NCBI GenBank assembly: GCA_947479085.1
Contig: CANJYB010000010.1
Span: 82,741-146,740, forward strand
Direction of reading: 5' to 3'
Length of the DNA stretch: 64,000 bases
Source: Bacteroidota bacterium
GTDB lineage: Bacteria > Bacteroidota > Bacteroidia > 2-12-FULL-35-15
The notes under the pieces were generated by a model, which did no database searches, was not told the DNA's origin, and was given only the letters and a program-made list of their open reading frames with translations. Made by a program: the position numbers and the translations under genes. Shown here in pieces: positions 46,859-56,195 of this stretch (position 1 is its first letter; every line of letters starts with the position of its first letter).

Positions 46859-49312
46859 TTATCTTATTTCCGCTCCCGCCTTTTCTTTATACACTTTCAT
46901 CAGTTTATCCATTGTCTTCTCAATTTGTTTGTCTGTCAATGTCGCTGACTCATCCTGCAAGGTAAAACTCAATGCATACGACTTTTTATCAGAAGGTAAT
47001 TTATCCCCCTGATAAACATCAAACAAACTAACATTCTTTAGAATTCCTTTTTCCGATTGGTAGGCCAGATGTTCCAATTGTTCGAATTGAATTGTCTTGT
47101 CAATCAATAAAGCAAGGTCTCTTCTTACCTCCGGAAATTTAGGAACTTCCGTATATAGTATATTTGTCTTTTTAACTGCATCAATTATCAAATCCCAGTT
47201 AAAATCAGCATAAAAAACCTCCTGCTTAATATCCATTAATTTCAATATTGACCTGGAAACACTTCCAAATTCAACCAAAGCTTTTTTATTGAAATTAAAA
47301 CTCAAGCCGGATGAAAAAGCATCGTTATTAATTTCTGCTAATCTTATTTCTTTAATTCCTAATCGTTCCAAAATGGCCTTAACCAACCCTTTCAGGGAAT
47401 AAAAGTTAACTGAATCATTCTTTACGTTCCAGTTTTCCTCCAGTTTTCGACCGGTGATAAATACAGATAAATGTTTTGTTTCAATATATTTAACATCTTC
47501 TCCACCTTTGATGGCCATGTACGTTTTGCCGAACTCATACAATTTCAAATCTGCACTTTTGCGGTTCTGATTATATGCAATGGTTTCAAGTCCGCTAAAC
47601 AAAAGCGTTTGACGGAGCACATTTAAATCACTACTCAGCGGGTTCATCATTGCCACGCTTCTTTCTTCACTCAGCGATTTAAGTTTGGTAGCATACTCAC
47701 CTTTGGTTAACGACAAACACATCATTTCTGAAAAACCATTATTGGAAAGCAATTCGGAAACAATGTTCTGAATTTTTTCTTTGTTTGGTTTTGAAGAATA
47801 CGATAAAGAGGAATTTAAAGTGGTTGGAATTTCAATATGATTGTATCCATAAATTCTCAACACCTCCTCTATCACATCCTGCTCGCGGGTTACATCCACT
47901 TTAAAAGGAGCAACCGAAAGCAATAATGCATCATGACCTTCGTGTGCTATTTCTATTCCAAGCGAAGTGATAATACCTTTTACAATTTCCAGGTCGATAT
48001 GTTTTCCGATTAATTGTTCGCATTTAAGAAACGAAAAAGGAACTTTTACATTCTCCACTTTTTTGGGATAAATGTCAATAATTTCAGATGACACTTCGCC
48101 ACCTGCTATTTGCTTTATTAATAAGGCTGCCCGCTTTAAAGCATAAACAGTAATATTGGGGTCGGTGCCTCTTTCGTAACGAAAAGATGCATCTGTTTTT
48201 AAGCCGTGAAGCTTTGATGTTTTGCGAACAGAAGTGGAATTAAAATAAGCTGATTCCAGAAAGACATTTACTGTTTTGTCAGACACCCCAGATTCTTTTC
48301 CTCCATACACACCAGCTATACACATGGCATCCTCAGCATTGCAAATCATTAAATCATCTGACGACAATTCGCGCTCCACCTCATCCAGGGTGGTAAACTT
48401 AGTTTTATCTGCAAGTTTTTTTACAATTACTTTATTGCCTTTTATTTTATCCGCATCAAAAGCATGCATCGGCTGGCCGGTTTCAAAAAGAACATAATTG
48501 GTAACATCTACAATGGAATTAATCGGGCGAACACCAATTGATTTAAGCCTGTTTTTTAACCATTCAGGAGATTCAGTAACTTTTACATTAGTGATGGAAA
48601 GTCCTGAATAACGCGGGCAAGCTACGTTATCTTCTACCACCACTTCAATTGCAGCATTGGTGTTCTCCACTGCAAAAGAAGAAACAGAAGGCATTTCCAG
48701 TTTAGGAGCAGTAAGTTCCTGTTGATTGTTATTTACGCTCAGCACAGCAGCCAGGTCTCTTGCCACACCTATATGCGAGGCCGCATCAGCACGATTAGGA
48801 GTTAAGCCGATCTCGAAAATGTAATCTTCTTCTATTTTAAAATACTCGTTTGCAGGAGTCCCTACCTTAGCTTCTTCATCCAGCACCATCACACCTGCAT
48901 GAGAAGTCCCCAAACCAATTTCATCTTCAGCACATATCATTCCTTCGGAAGCAGCTCCTCTTATTTTTGATTTTTTTATTTCAATCGGTTCACCGGTTAC
49001 AGGATATAATTTGGAACCTACAGTAGCAATAAATACCTTTTGACCCGCTGCCACATTGGGTCCACCGCAAACTATATTGAGCAGTGTCCCGGCACCAATA
49101 TCCACCGTGGTTACACTTAAACGGTCCGCATCAGGATGTTTTTCCTTGGTCATTACTTCCCCCACCACTATGCCTTTCAATCCACCTTTAATAGTTTCGA
49201 ATTTATCAATGCTCTCTACTTCAAGTCCGCAATCCGTTAGCAATTGACCAACCTGTTCGGCAGGCAAATCTGTTTTAATATATTCTTTAAGCCAGTTATA
49301 GGAAATTTTCAT
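46859..49312 (-). CDS. pheT: phenylalanyl-tRNA synthetase beta subunit
   Basis: Charges tRNA-Phe as part of an alpha2-beta2 enzyme. Domains in order: tRNA-binding EMAP-like domain (about 40-150), B3/B4 editing domain (NRADAASHIGVARDLA through MHAFDADKI), B5, and the C-terminal FDX-ACB anticodon domain (EVPKFPEVRRDLALLID). At 817 aa it is full length. pheS is not in the window. The -7 box TACTTTTG (plus 49338-49345) lies 25 nt before the ATG. Confidence 0.96.
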   Translation of the reverse strand: MKISYNWLKEYIKTDLPAEQVGQLLTDCGLEVESIDKFETIKGGLKGIVVGEVMTKEKHPDADRLSVTTVDIGAGTLLNIVCGGPNVAAGQKVFIATVGSKLYPVTGEPIEIKKSKIRGAASEGMICAEDEIGLGTSHAGVMVLDEEAKVGTPANEYFKIEEDYIFEIGLTPNRADAASHIGVARDLAAVLSVNNNQQELTAPKLEMPSVSSFAVENTNAAIEVVVEDNVACPRYSGLSITNVKVTESPEWLKNRLKSIGVRPINSIVDVTNYVLFETGQPMHAFDADKIKGNKVIVKKLADKTKFTTLDEVERELSSDDLMICNAEDAMCIAGVYGGKESGVSDKTVNVFLESAYFNSTSVRKTSKLHGLKTDASFRYERGTDPNITVYALKRAALLIKQIAGGEVSSEIIDIYPKKVENVKVPFSFLKCEQLIGKHIDLEIVKGIITSLGIEIAHEGHDALLLSVAPFKVDVTREQDVIEEVLRIYGYNHIEIPTTLNSSLSYSSKPNKEKIQNIVSELLSNNGFSEMMCLSLTKGEYATKLKSLSEERSVAMMNPLSSDLNVLRQTLLFSGLETIAYNQNRKSADLKLYEFGKTYMAIKGGEDVKYIETKHLSVFITGRKLEENWNVKNDSVNFYSLKGLVKAILERLGIKEIRLAEINNDAFSSGLSFNFNKKALVEFGSVSRSILKLMDIKQEVFYADFNWDLIIDAVKKTNILYTEVPKFPEVRRDLALLIDKTIQFEQLEHLAYQSEKGILKNVSLFDVYQGDKLPSDKKSYALSFTLQDESATLTDKQIEKTMDKLMKVYKEKAGAEIR

Positions 49313-49478
49313 TTTTGAATTTTATTTTGACGAAATGCAAAAGTAAGAAATAAATTGATGGAGTTGGATAGTGTTTTTTGGATTAGATAAAGCCCTTAAC
49401 AGCTATTTGCAAGTAAAAATTTTTCGAGAAAATTTTACTTGCAAACAGCCTGAAATTTCTACTAATAAAATCCAATAA

Positions 49479-50081
49479 TTATTGTGCAATAAAACTCACC
49501 GCATCAGTATACTCACTCATATCCTGACCTTGCACCACCGCCACCCTGAACCAATAGCGTGTGCCTGCAACAAGGTTTGGAATGTCGACAGTTGCAACGG
49601 TAGAAAATTTAATATAGCTCCAACTGTTTTCATCCAATATATTTGTAGTCACCTGCCAGATATAAGCATAGTTTTTATTTTTTTCAGGGACCTTTCTGCG
49701 CAACACAGCAGATTGTGGCGAATCCCCTTTTTTTGCTGCCAATACAGCTATATGAATACTTCCCTTTCTTTTTGCTTCGAAGCCTGCCGCATGAATGAGT
49801 TGGATGCCAAGGTTATCAGGCAAACCAATTACCCTTGCCTGTAAATACAGCGCTATGGCCATTACTGCTACGTTAAACAACTTTACTTTTACCTTAATGG
49901 CTTTGGCTTTCCCTCTTGCATTTGCTTTCAGCAAGGCTTCTGTGGCCGAATCCAGTTCGTCAAGTAATTCTTCCGCATCCTCAAAATTGGGGTTTTCTCT
50001 CATTTTGGTTGAAATGTTCCCTCCTAATTTTACTTTTTCAGATGCACTCTTTCCTCTTAATCCATTTTTTACGATTATCAT
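49479..50081 (-). CDS. FnIII-like domain protein, 200 aa
   Basis: Small protein whose C-terminal half (about 105-200) has a fibronectin-type-III-like strand pattern (IPNLVAGTRYWFRVAVV). The N-terminal half is basic and helical (KARGKAKAIKVKVKLF). No signal peptide is seen. Similar Bacteroidota proteins are annotated as FnIII-containing proteins of unknown function. Its upstream region is array G. Confidence 0.65.
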   Translation of the reverse strand: MIIVKNGLRGKSASEKVKLGGNISTKMRENPNFEDAEELLDELDSATEALLKANARGKAKAIKVKVKLFNVAVMAIALYLQARVIGLPDNLGIQLIHAAGFEAKRKGSIHIAVLAAKKGDSPQSAVLRRKVPEKNKNYAYIWQVTTNILDENSWSYIKFSTVATVDIPNLVAGTRYWFRVAVVQGQDMSEYTDAVSFIAQ

Positions 50082-50232
50082 GATTTCCAGGTTTTTTTAG
50101 ATTAATTTTATCTTTACTTCTTATTTTAATTTACTTCCATTTTCTTTTCCATTATTGGCTTTCAGGTTTATTTCCCTTTTTATTCTGCTTAAAATCACTG
50201 AAACAGTAACTTTGAGCATTACTCTGTTTGTT

Positions 50233-50420
50233 TTAAAGGCTATAACACTGAAAGTAAGCACGATTTTCAGTATTATTGCACTTCAAACACCAACAATGAG
50301 CAATACAATTGATGTTATAACGATTACAACAAACACTTTGAGGAAGTGAGTCAGTGTTATTACACTTTCTTCAGAGAAAGTAAGCACTACTTTTAGTGTT
50401 TTTGTACCTCATAAACCAAG
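50233..50420. repeat. intergenic 21-bp degenerate array (array G)
   Basis: Related segments recur in register. GTAAGCAC is at 50254 and 50380 (126 bp = 6 x 21). CAGTATTATTGCACTT at 50268, CAGTGTTATTACACTT at 50352 and TAGTGTTTTTGTACCT at 50394 are 84 and 42 bp apart. Divergence is high, but the phase holds at every point checked. It lies in the 670-bp gap upstream of the FnIII gene, between it and the 3' end of dnaK. Confidence 0.7.
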
Positions 50421-50676
50421 AGTGCACCGCAAAGTTGCTGTTTCAAGGAAAGGAAGGTTGGAAGTAACCATTACAACCAAAATAGCAGGTATTTTAATGT
50501 TGAAAAAAACACCTGCAATTATTTTACTTTCTTTTTCTTTCCCGGTTAAAGTGACACCAATCAAAGAACGCTTCTTTTCAATTTCAATTAATGGTATTAC
50601 AAAGTTAAAAATATTCCCGGAAAATAACAATAGTTCAATTATTTTATTGCTCCCTGATTCCTGAATCCTATTAAAA

Positions 50677-50726
50677 GAAAAGGGCAGACAAAAATCTATA
50701 CTTAATAGATTTCCGCCTGCCCTTTA
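50677..50726 (-). terminator. intrinsic terminator after dnaK
   Basis: The minus strand has AAAGGGCAG pairing with CTGCCCTTT and an inner stem AAATCTAT/ATAGATTT, a long hairpin about 26 bp past the dnaK stop. It ends in a short T run. Confidence 0.8.
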
Positions 50727-50751
50727 TATTCAGGTAAAGAAAGAGGTTAAC

Positions 50752-52674
50752 TTATTTCTTCTCGTCCTTTACTTCTTCAAAATCAACATCAGTTACTTCA
50801 TCATCCTTTTTAGGTTCTTCTGCACCTGCACTGCCCTGAGGATTGCCACCTGCATTCGCATCAGCACCCTGGGTTGCATTGTACATGTCCTGAGAAGCTG
50901 CCTGCCATCCGTTATTCAATTTGTCGAGAGCAGCATCTATTCCTGATAAATCCTTGGAAGCATGAGCAGTTTTTAATTCTGCCAAAGCACCTTCGATTAC
51001 TGATTTTTTCTCAGCAGGAATTTTATCTCCGTACTCTTTCAATTGTTTTTCGGTCTGGAAAATAGTTGAATCAGCAGTATTGATTTTTTCGATTTCCTCT
51101 TTTGCTTTTTTATCCGCTTCAGCGTTTGCATCTGCATCTGCTTTCATACGTTTGATTTCTTCATCTGTTAATCCTGATTTAGCTTCAATACGGATGTTAT
51201 GCGATTTTCCGGTTGCTTTATCTTTAGCAGAAACCTGCAGGATACCATTTGCATCAATATCAAATGTTACTTCTACCTGAGGAATTCCGCGAGGTGCAGG
51301 AGGAATACCATCAAGGTTGAATTCTCCCAACTTACGGTTATCTCTTGCCATAGCACGTTCTCCCTGATATACCACTATCTGAACCGAAGGTTGATTATCG
51401 CTTGCGGTAGAGAATGTTTCTGATTTTTTAGTAGGGATTGTAGTGTTCGATTCAATTAATTTGGTGAACACGCCACCCATTGTTTCGATACCCAATGAAA
51501 GCGGGGTAACATCAAGTAACAATACATCTTTTACTTCACCTGTTAAAACTCCACCCTGGATAGCAGCACCAATAGCTACCACCTCATCAGGATTTACCCC
51601 TTTTGAAGGAGCTTTACCAAAGAATTTCTGAACTGCATCCACAATAGCAGGGATACGGGTTGAACCACCTACAAGGATAATTTCGTTGATATCACCTACA
51701 TTTAAGCCTGCATTTTTCAAAGCTGTTTTGCAGGGTTCAATGGTACGTTTAATCAAATCATCCACCAGTTGCTCAAATTTTGCACGTGTTAAAGTACGTA
51801 CCAAGTGTTTCGGGATACCGTCCACAGGCATGATATAAGGCAAGTTGATTTCGGAAGAAGCGGTACTTGATAATTCAATCTTTGCTTTTTCAGCTGCTTC
51901 TTTTAAACGTTGAAGTGCCATTGGGTCTTTTGACAAATCCAATCCGCCATTTTCTGCTTTAAACTCAGCTACCAACCAATCAATGATTTTATGGTCAAAG
52001 TCGTCACCACCAAGGTGGGTATCTCCATCCGTTGATTTTACTTCAAACACACCGTCTCCTAATTCAAGAACCGATACGTCATGGGTTCCACCACCGCAAT
52101 CGAAAACCACAATTTTCTGATCTGTATTTTTCTTATCTAATCCGTAAGCCAATGCAGCTGCTGTAGGCTCATTGATAATACGTTTTACTTTTAAGCCTGC
52201 AATTTCACCAGCTTCTTTAGTAGCCTGACGTTGTGCATCATTAAAGTAAGCCGGAACTGTAATAACAGCTTCAGTAACTTCATGACCCAAATAGTCTTCA
52301 GCAGTTTTTTTCATTTTCTGAAGAATGATGGCAGATATTTCCTGTGGGGTATATTTTCTGTCATCAATCAATACTCTCGGAGTATTATTGTCTCCTTTTA
52401 CTACTTTATAAGGAACACGGGTAATCTCCTTTGTTACTTCATCAAAAGTATGCCCCATAAATCGTTTAATAGAATAAACCGTTTTTGTAGGATTGGTGAT
52501 TGCCTGACGTTTCGCAGGGTCTCCAACTTTACGTTCTCCGTTTTCCACAAACGCAACAATCGAAGGTGTTGTTCTTTTACCTTCACTGTTAGGAATTACC
52601 ACCGGCTCATTACCTTCCATTACAGAAACACAAGAGTTTGTAGTTCCTAAATCGATACCAATTATTTTACTCAT
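50752..52674 (-). CDS. dnaK: chaperone DnaK (Hsp70)
   Basis: ATP-driven protein folding chaperone, cytoplasmic, 640 aa. The ATPase domain shows [30 protein letters not shown] and [17 protein letters not shown]. The substrate-binding domain and helical lid follow, ending in the Glu/Asp-rich tail [17 protein letters not shown]. No dnaJ or grpE is adjacent. A candidate sigma-54-like promoter with flanking TGCC/GGCA palindromes lies upstream (52726-52766). Confidence 0.98.
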   Translation of the reverse strand: MSKIIGIDLGTTNSCVSVMEGNEPVVIPNSEGKRTTPSIVAFVENGERKVGDPAKRQAITNPTKTVYSIKRFMGHTFDEVTKEITRVPYKVVKGDNNTPRVLIDDRKYTPQEISAIILQKMKKTAEDYLGHEVTEAVITVPAYFNDAQRQATKEAGEIAGLKVKRIINEPTAAALAYGLDKKNTDQKIVVFDCGGGTHDVSVLELGDGVFEVKSTDGDTHLGGDDFDHKIIDWLVAEFKAENGGLDLSKDPMALQRLKEAAEKAKIELSSTASSEINLPYIMPVDGIPKHLVRTLTRAKFEQLVDDLIKRTIEPCKTALKNAGLNVGDINEIILVGGSTRIPAIVDAVQKFFGKAPSKGVNPDEVVAIGAAIQGGVLTGEVKDVLLLDVTPLSLGIETMGGVFTKLIESNTTIPTKKSETFSTASDNQPSVQIVVYQGERAMARDNRKLGEFNLDGIPPAPRGIPQVEVTFDIDANGILQVSAKDKATGKSHNIRIEAKSGLTDEEIKRMKADADANAEADKKAKEEIEKINTADSTIFQTEKQLKEYGDKIPAEKKSVIEGALAELKTAHASKDLSGIDAALDKLNNGWQAASQDMYNATQGADANAGGNPQGSAGAEEPKKDDEVTDVDFEEVKDEKK

Positions 52675-52725
52675 TTTTATTTTTGTTTTTAATTATTTAC
52701 AATTTAAATATAACGAACTGCCATT

Positions 52726-52741
52726 TTCAATCATTGTGCCA
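52726..52741 (-). promoter_or_regulatory. candidate sigma-54-like promoter of dnaK
   Basis: The minus strand has TGGCAC (plus 52736-52741), 5 bp, then TTGAA (plus 52726-52730). This matches the -24/-12 pattern TGGCAC-N5-TTGCW except for one base. Just upstream are palindromes TGCCATTGGCA (52737-52747) and TGCC-N8-GGCA (52751-52766), possible regulator sites. No TAnnTTTG box is seen here. Confidence 0.4.
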
Positions 52742-52766
52742 TTGGCAGAATGCCGAAATATTGGCA

Positions 52767-52796
52767 TAAAAAAACGCCACAATCAAATTGTGGCGT
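52767..52796 (-). terminator. intrinsic terminator after the DUF4249 gene
   Basis: ACGCCACAA (52774-52782) and TTGTGGCGT (52788-52796) form a 9-bp stem, with a 7-nt T run on the minus strand. It lies 26 bp past the DUF4249 stop and separates that gene from dnaK. Confidence 0.85.
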
Positions 52797-52822
52797 CAAA
52801 AATATGACAAAGCGACAGAAAG

Positions 52823-53884
52823 TTAAGGGCAAACGATTTGATTTCCGTTTTTGTCCAGAAACTTTAATGTTTTTGTATACTGTCCGCAAGCAAGCGAATC
52901 AAGAGTGGTAGCAGATAAGTTTTTACCAAACGGAGCTTTATTATACCTTGATGAAAAAATACCTAAACCGTTGTTAATATTGGTAAATTCGGGTTTTTCC
53001 TGAACAATACCTGTAGAAGGTGCGTTTACCTCTATAAAGGTATGCAAATCATCCGACCCTGCCACTAATATAATTTCGGTTTTCAATGCTCTTCTGGCAA
53101 CTGGCAGTGGTTTAGTACCTAACTGGTTACCTACAAACTGTAAAAATGCCTGTCCTTTAAATTGTTCTGTCATGCTCTCATTACCTGCCAAACCTTGAGT
53201 GGTTTGAGTCGGGAATACCCAATCCAAATGATTGGTATCATTTCCTATTAAGGTTGAATCAATATAATTGAATCTGATAATGGCTTGGTAAAGTCGTGCA
53301 TTCTTTCCTGTATTCCAGGAAATATTAAAATAGGTATTATTAACAGTAACTATTCCAAAAGTGGAAATGGCAGAACCAACAGAAGGTGCCGTAATGGTTG
53401 CATCACTGATAAGGGAGGTCTGAGAAGTTACTTCAGTTCCTGTTTCATTACTTTTTACTATTAAATCATAGTTAATCTGGCTTCCACCTGGTGTGGTGTT
53501 AGGCAAATAGTTGGTAACATTATCAGGCCGTGAGACAAAAGAATAAATAACATTATCCTGATCTGGAGCATAAAATGTTCCTGGGTCCTTTATAATTGAA
53601 TTGTCTGGCGTTAATGGGAATTCCATTCCATCGGAACTTCTTCTAATTTTTACACTCAAAGAATTAAAAAATTGCGTTGAATCCTTTATTTGTGCGTACT
53701 CAATAGAATTGCCGGCTCCCAGAAAAGCTTTGTTTATTTTAATGTATTGTTTCGATTGCGATTGGTCCAAAAGGCCATAAACCACAAGCGTTTCCTTATA
53801 ATTTCCTATAACATCAAGGTCAGTACTGCATGCCGAAAACAATACAGTAGTAAGAAATAAAAAGTAAATAATTCTTTTTTTCAC
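52823..53884 (-). CDS. DUF4249 lipoprotein
   Basis: Exported protein, 353 aa, with a lipoprotein-type signal (cysteine in LFSACSTDL). The family region NYKETLVVYGLLDQSQSKQYIKINKAF is characteristic of DUF4249. Members usually accompany TonB-dependent receptors; none is adjacent here. The start codon is GTG at 53884. A TACATTTG -7 box (plus 53921-53928) lies 36 nt upstream. Confidence 0.85.
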   Translation of the reverse strand: MKKRIIYFLFLTTVLFSACSTDLDVIGNYKETLVVYGLLDQSQSKQYIKINKAFLGAGNSIEYAQIKDSTQFFNSLSVKIRRSSDGMEFPLTPDNSIIKDPGTFYAPDQDNVIYSFVSRPDNVTNYLPNTTPGGSQINYDLIVKSNETGTEVTSQTSLISDATITAPSVGSAISTFGIVTVNNTYFNISWNTGKNARLYQAIIRFNYIDSTLIGNDTNHLDWVFPTQTTQGLAGNESMTEQFKGQAFLQFVGNQLGTKPLPVARRALKTEIILVAGSDDLHTFIEVNAPSTGIVQEKPEFTNINNGLGIFSSRYNKAPFGKNLSATTLDSLACGQYTKTLKFLDKNGNQIVCP

Positions 53885-54014
53885 TTTAATAAATTTTTAG
53901 TTTTAGGGGATTAACGGGTGCAAATGTATTAATTTATTTAGTTTCACCACCAATAAATAAAAGGATTGTTTTAAGGCCAATACTCGATTAAACAAGGAAT
54001 CAAAAAACTATTTG

Positions 54015-54022
54015 TAATTTTG
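54015..54022 (+). promoter_or_regulatory. -7 box of panB
   Basis: TAATTTTG matches TAnnTTTG, 21 nt before the panB ATG. No -33 partner is found at normal spacing. Confidence 0.5.
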
Positions 54023-54043
54023 CCCTGCTAAATCAATATTACT

Positions 54044-54862
54044 ATGTCAGTACATAAAAAAGAAGTAAAAAAAGTTACTACCAACGTTTTACAGGAAATG
54101 AAACGTGCTGGCGAAAGAATATCCATGCTTACTGCCTATGATTTTACGATGGCAAAAATTGTGGATGATGCAGGAATTGATGTAATCCTTGTTGGTGATT
54201 CTGCCTCCAATGTAATGGCAGGTCACGAAACCACCCTACCCATCACCCTCGATCAGATGATTTATCATGCTTCTTCGGTAGTTCGGGCGGTTAATCGTGC
54301 ACTGATAGTAGTCGATTTGCCTTTTGGATCCTATCAGGGAAATTCAAAAGAAGCTTTATATTCCTCCATTAAAATAATGAAAGAAAGTGGAGCCCATGCA
54401 GTAAAACTGGAAGGAGGCAAGGAAGTAAAAGAATCGGTTGAACGTATTCTCACAGCTGGAATTCCTGTAATGGGACATCTTGGCTTAACTCCCCAAAGTA
54501 TTTATAAATTTGGTACTTATAATGTAAGAGCAAAGGAAGAAGAGGAAGCTAAACGATTAATAGCAGATGCCAAAGTACTGGAAGAAGCAGGTTGCTTTGC
54601 CCTAGTGCTTGAAAAAATTCCTGCCAAACTTGCAGAACAGGTGGCAAACGAACTCGAAATTCCGGTTATTGGTATTGGTGCCGGTGGTGGGGTGGACGGA
54701 CAGGTACTTGTTTTTCATGATATGGTTGGATTAAACAATGAATTTAACCCACGCTTTTTAAGAAGATATTTAAACTTATACGATGACATAAAAGGTGCCA
54801 TCGGAAAATACATTGTTGATGTAAAATCAAAAGACTTTCCAAACGCCAATGAACAGTATTAA
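54044..54862 (+). CDS. panB: 3-methyl-2-oxobutanoate hydroxymethyltransferase
   Basis: First step of pantothenate synthesis: adds a hydroxymethyl group from 5,10-methylene-THF to ketoisovalerate. Motifs are [41 protein letters not shown] and [20 protein letters not shown]. At 272 aa it is normal. It is followed by a separate RluA gene. Confidence 0.97.
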   Translation: MSVHKKEVKKVTTNVLQEMKRAGERISMLTAYDFTMAKIVDDAGIDVILVGDSASNVMAGHETTLPITLDQMIYHASSVVRAVNRALIVVDLPFGSYQGNSKEALYSSIKIMKESGAHAVKLEGGKEVKESVERILTAGIPVMGHLGLTPQSIYKFGTYNVRAKEEEEAKRLIADAKVLEEAGCFALVLEKIPAKLAEQVANELEIPVIGIGAGGGVDGQVLVFHDMVGLNNEFNPRFLRRYLNLYDDIKGAIGKYIVDVKSKDFPNANEQY

Positions 54863-54928
54863 ATTGTCATTAGGCAAAACTCAAAACTAATTTCTTTCAC
54901 CTTACTTATTTTCTATAACACGAAACAC

Positions 54929-54958
54929 CCAATGACTATTGACCAATGACTAATGACT
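54929..54958. repeat. CAATGACTATTGACCAATGACTAATGACTA-type repeat
   Basis: Near-tandem copies of (C)AATGACTA occur three times in about 30 bp, directly before and over the RluA-family start codon. The first two residues of that protein (MT) lie in it. Only this copy is in the window. Confidence 0.5.
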
Positions 54959-55638
54959 ACATAGAAGTATTGCACGAGGACAATCACATCATTGCTGTTA
55001 ACAAACGTCCTTCTGATATTGTTCAGGGTGATAAAACAGGAGATGCCCCGCTAAGTGATTTTGTAAAAAAATATTTAAAAGAGAAATACAATAAACCGGG
55101 CGAAGTATTTGTTGGAACTGTGCATCGTATAGATAGACCCGTAAGCGGTATTGTTTTATTTGCCAAAACAAGTAAAGCACTGGCCCGATTGAATGCCATG
55201 TTCCAGACTAAGGAAATTCAGAAAACCTATTGGGCAGTGGTAAAAAACAAGCCTAAAAACATTAGCGGCAAACTGGTTCATTACTTAATAAAGAACGAGG
55301 CAAAAAATATGTCCAAGGGTTTTGAAAAAGAAACTCCAGGAGCTTTGCGTTCGGAACTGGATTATGAAATGATTTGCAGCCTGGATAATTACCACCTTCT
55401 GGAAGTAAAACCGCTTACAGGCCGCCATCACCAGATAAGGGTCCAACTTTCGGCAATGGGTTGTCCTATTAAAGGAGATTTAAAATATGGTTTCGACCGA
55501 AGCAACAAAGATGCTTCTATTCATCTCCATGCAAGAAAAATAGAATTTGTACATCCTGTAAAAAAAGAACCGGTAGTGATTATTGCATCTCCACCTAATG
55601 AGGTATTGTGGAATGAGTTTGTGAAAAGGTGCGGATAA
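54946..55638 (+). CDS. RluA-family pseudouridine synthase
   Basis: Isomerises uridine in rRNA or tRNA. It is 230 aa and lacks an S4 domain. The catalytic aspartate motif is VHRIDRPVSG near residue 64, and GRHHQIRVQLSAMGCPIKGDLKYG is the conserved binding stretch. Target RNA unknown. The ATG falls inside a repeat of AATGACTA units, so the exact start is less certain than usual. Confidence 0.9.
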   Translation: MTNDYIEVLHEDNHIIAVNKRPSDIVQGDKTGDAPLSDFVKKYLKEKYNKPGEVFVGTVHRIDRPVSGIVLFAKTSKALARLNAMFQTKEIQKTYWAVVKNKPKNISGKLVHYLIKNEAKNMSKGFEKETPGALRSELDYEMICSLDNYHLLEVKPLTGRHHQIRVQLSAMGCPIKGDLKYGFDRSNKDASIHLHARKIEFVHPVKKEPVVIIASPPNEVLWNEFVKRCG

Positions 55639-55682
55639 CAAGTCCTTACTAATTTACCAATCAGGATTCGCAAATTCGTTTT

Positions 55683-56096
55683 TTATTCGTTACCTATCCC
55701 TCTTTTTCTCATTTGTTTGATCTCCGAATTTCTTTTCTTTGTTTTCAGTCTTTTTTCCTTGGCTGATTTGGATGGTTTGGTAGGTTTTCGTTTTTTCTTT
55801 TCTACAAAACATTTAGCAATCAACTCGTGAAATTTACTAATTACAATTTCTTTATTCCTTAATTGATTTCTTTCCTTTTGAGACACAATTTGCAGCACTC
55901 CTTCCTTCGAAATTTTGTTTTCTAATTTCTTTAATATGGTTATCTTTTGCTCATCCGTAAGTAATTCAGACTTTAATACATTGAAATCCAACTCCACCTT
56001 TGTAGATACTTTATTTACATTTTGCCCCCCCGCTCCACCGCTTCTGCTGGTTTTAAAAGTTAGCTCCGAATCAAGATTCAGCATTTCATTTTTCAT
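55683..56096 (-). CDS. arfB: ArfB-type peptidyl-tRNA hydrolase (GGQ domain)
   Basis: Rescues stalled ribosomes by hydrolysing peptidyl-tRNA. The catalytic GGQ motif is in SGGAGGQNVNKVSTKVEL near residue 20. The basic C-terminal tail (KKKRKPTKPSKSAKEKRLKTKKR) is the ribosome-mRNA-channel-binding tail typical of ArfB. It is 137 aa. A TAATTTTG -7 box (plus 56101-56108) ends 4 nt before the ATG, so the transcript may be leaderless. It is divergent from the amidase gene. Confidence 0.92.
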   Translation of the reverse strand: MKNEMLNLDSELTFKTSRSGGAGGQNVNKVSTKVELDFNVLKSELLTDEQKITILKKLENKISKEGVLQIVSQKERNQLRNKEIVISKFHELIAKCFVEKKKRKPTKPSKSAKEKRLKTKKRNSEIKQMRKRGIGNE

Positions 56097-56100
56097 CCTG

Positions 56101-56108
56101 CAAAATTA
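56101..56108 (-). promoter_or_regulatory. -7 box adjacent to the arfB start
   Basis: The minus strand reads TAATTTTG (TAnnTTTG) and ends 4 nt before the ATG of arfB. Confidence 0.55.
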
Positions 56109-56138
56109 CTCATTAATACATTGCTATGGTTATTTATG

Positions 56139-56146
56139 TATTTTTG
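56139..56146 (+). promoter_or_regulatory. -7 box of the amidase gene
   Basis: TATTTTTG matches TAnnTTTG. It lies 49 nt before ATG 56196, inside the longer open frame, so it supports the shorter protein. Confidence 0.5.
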
Positions 56147-56195
56147 GTTCCCATTTTCAACACAGAGTTCACAGGGAGAAAAGAGTTTCACAGAG

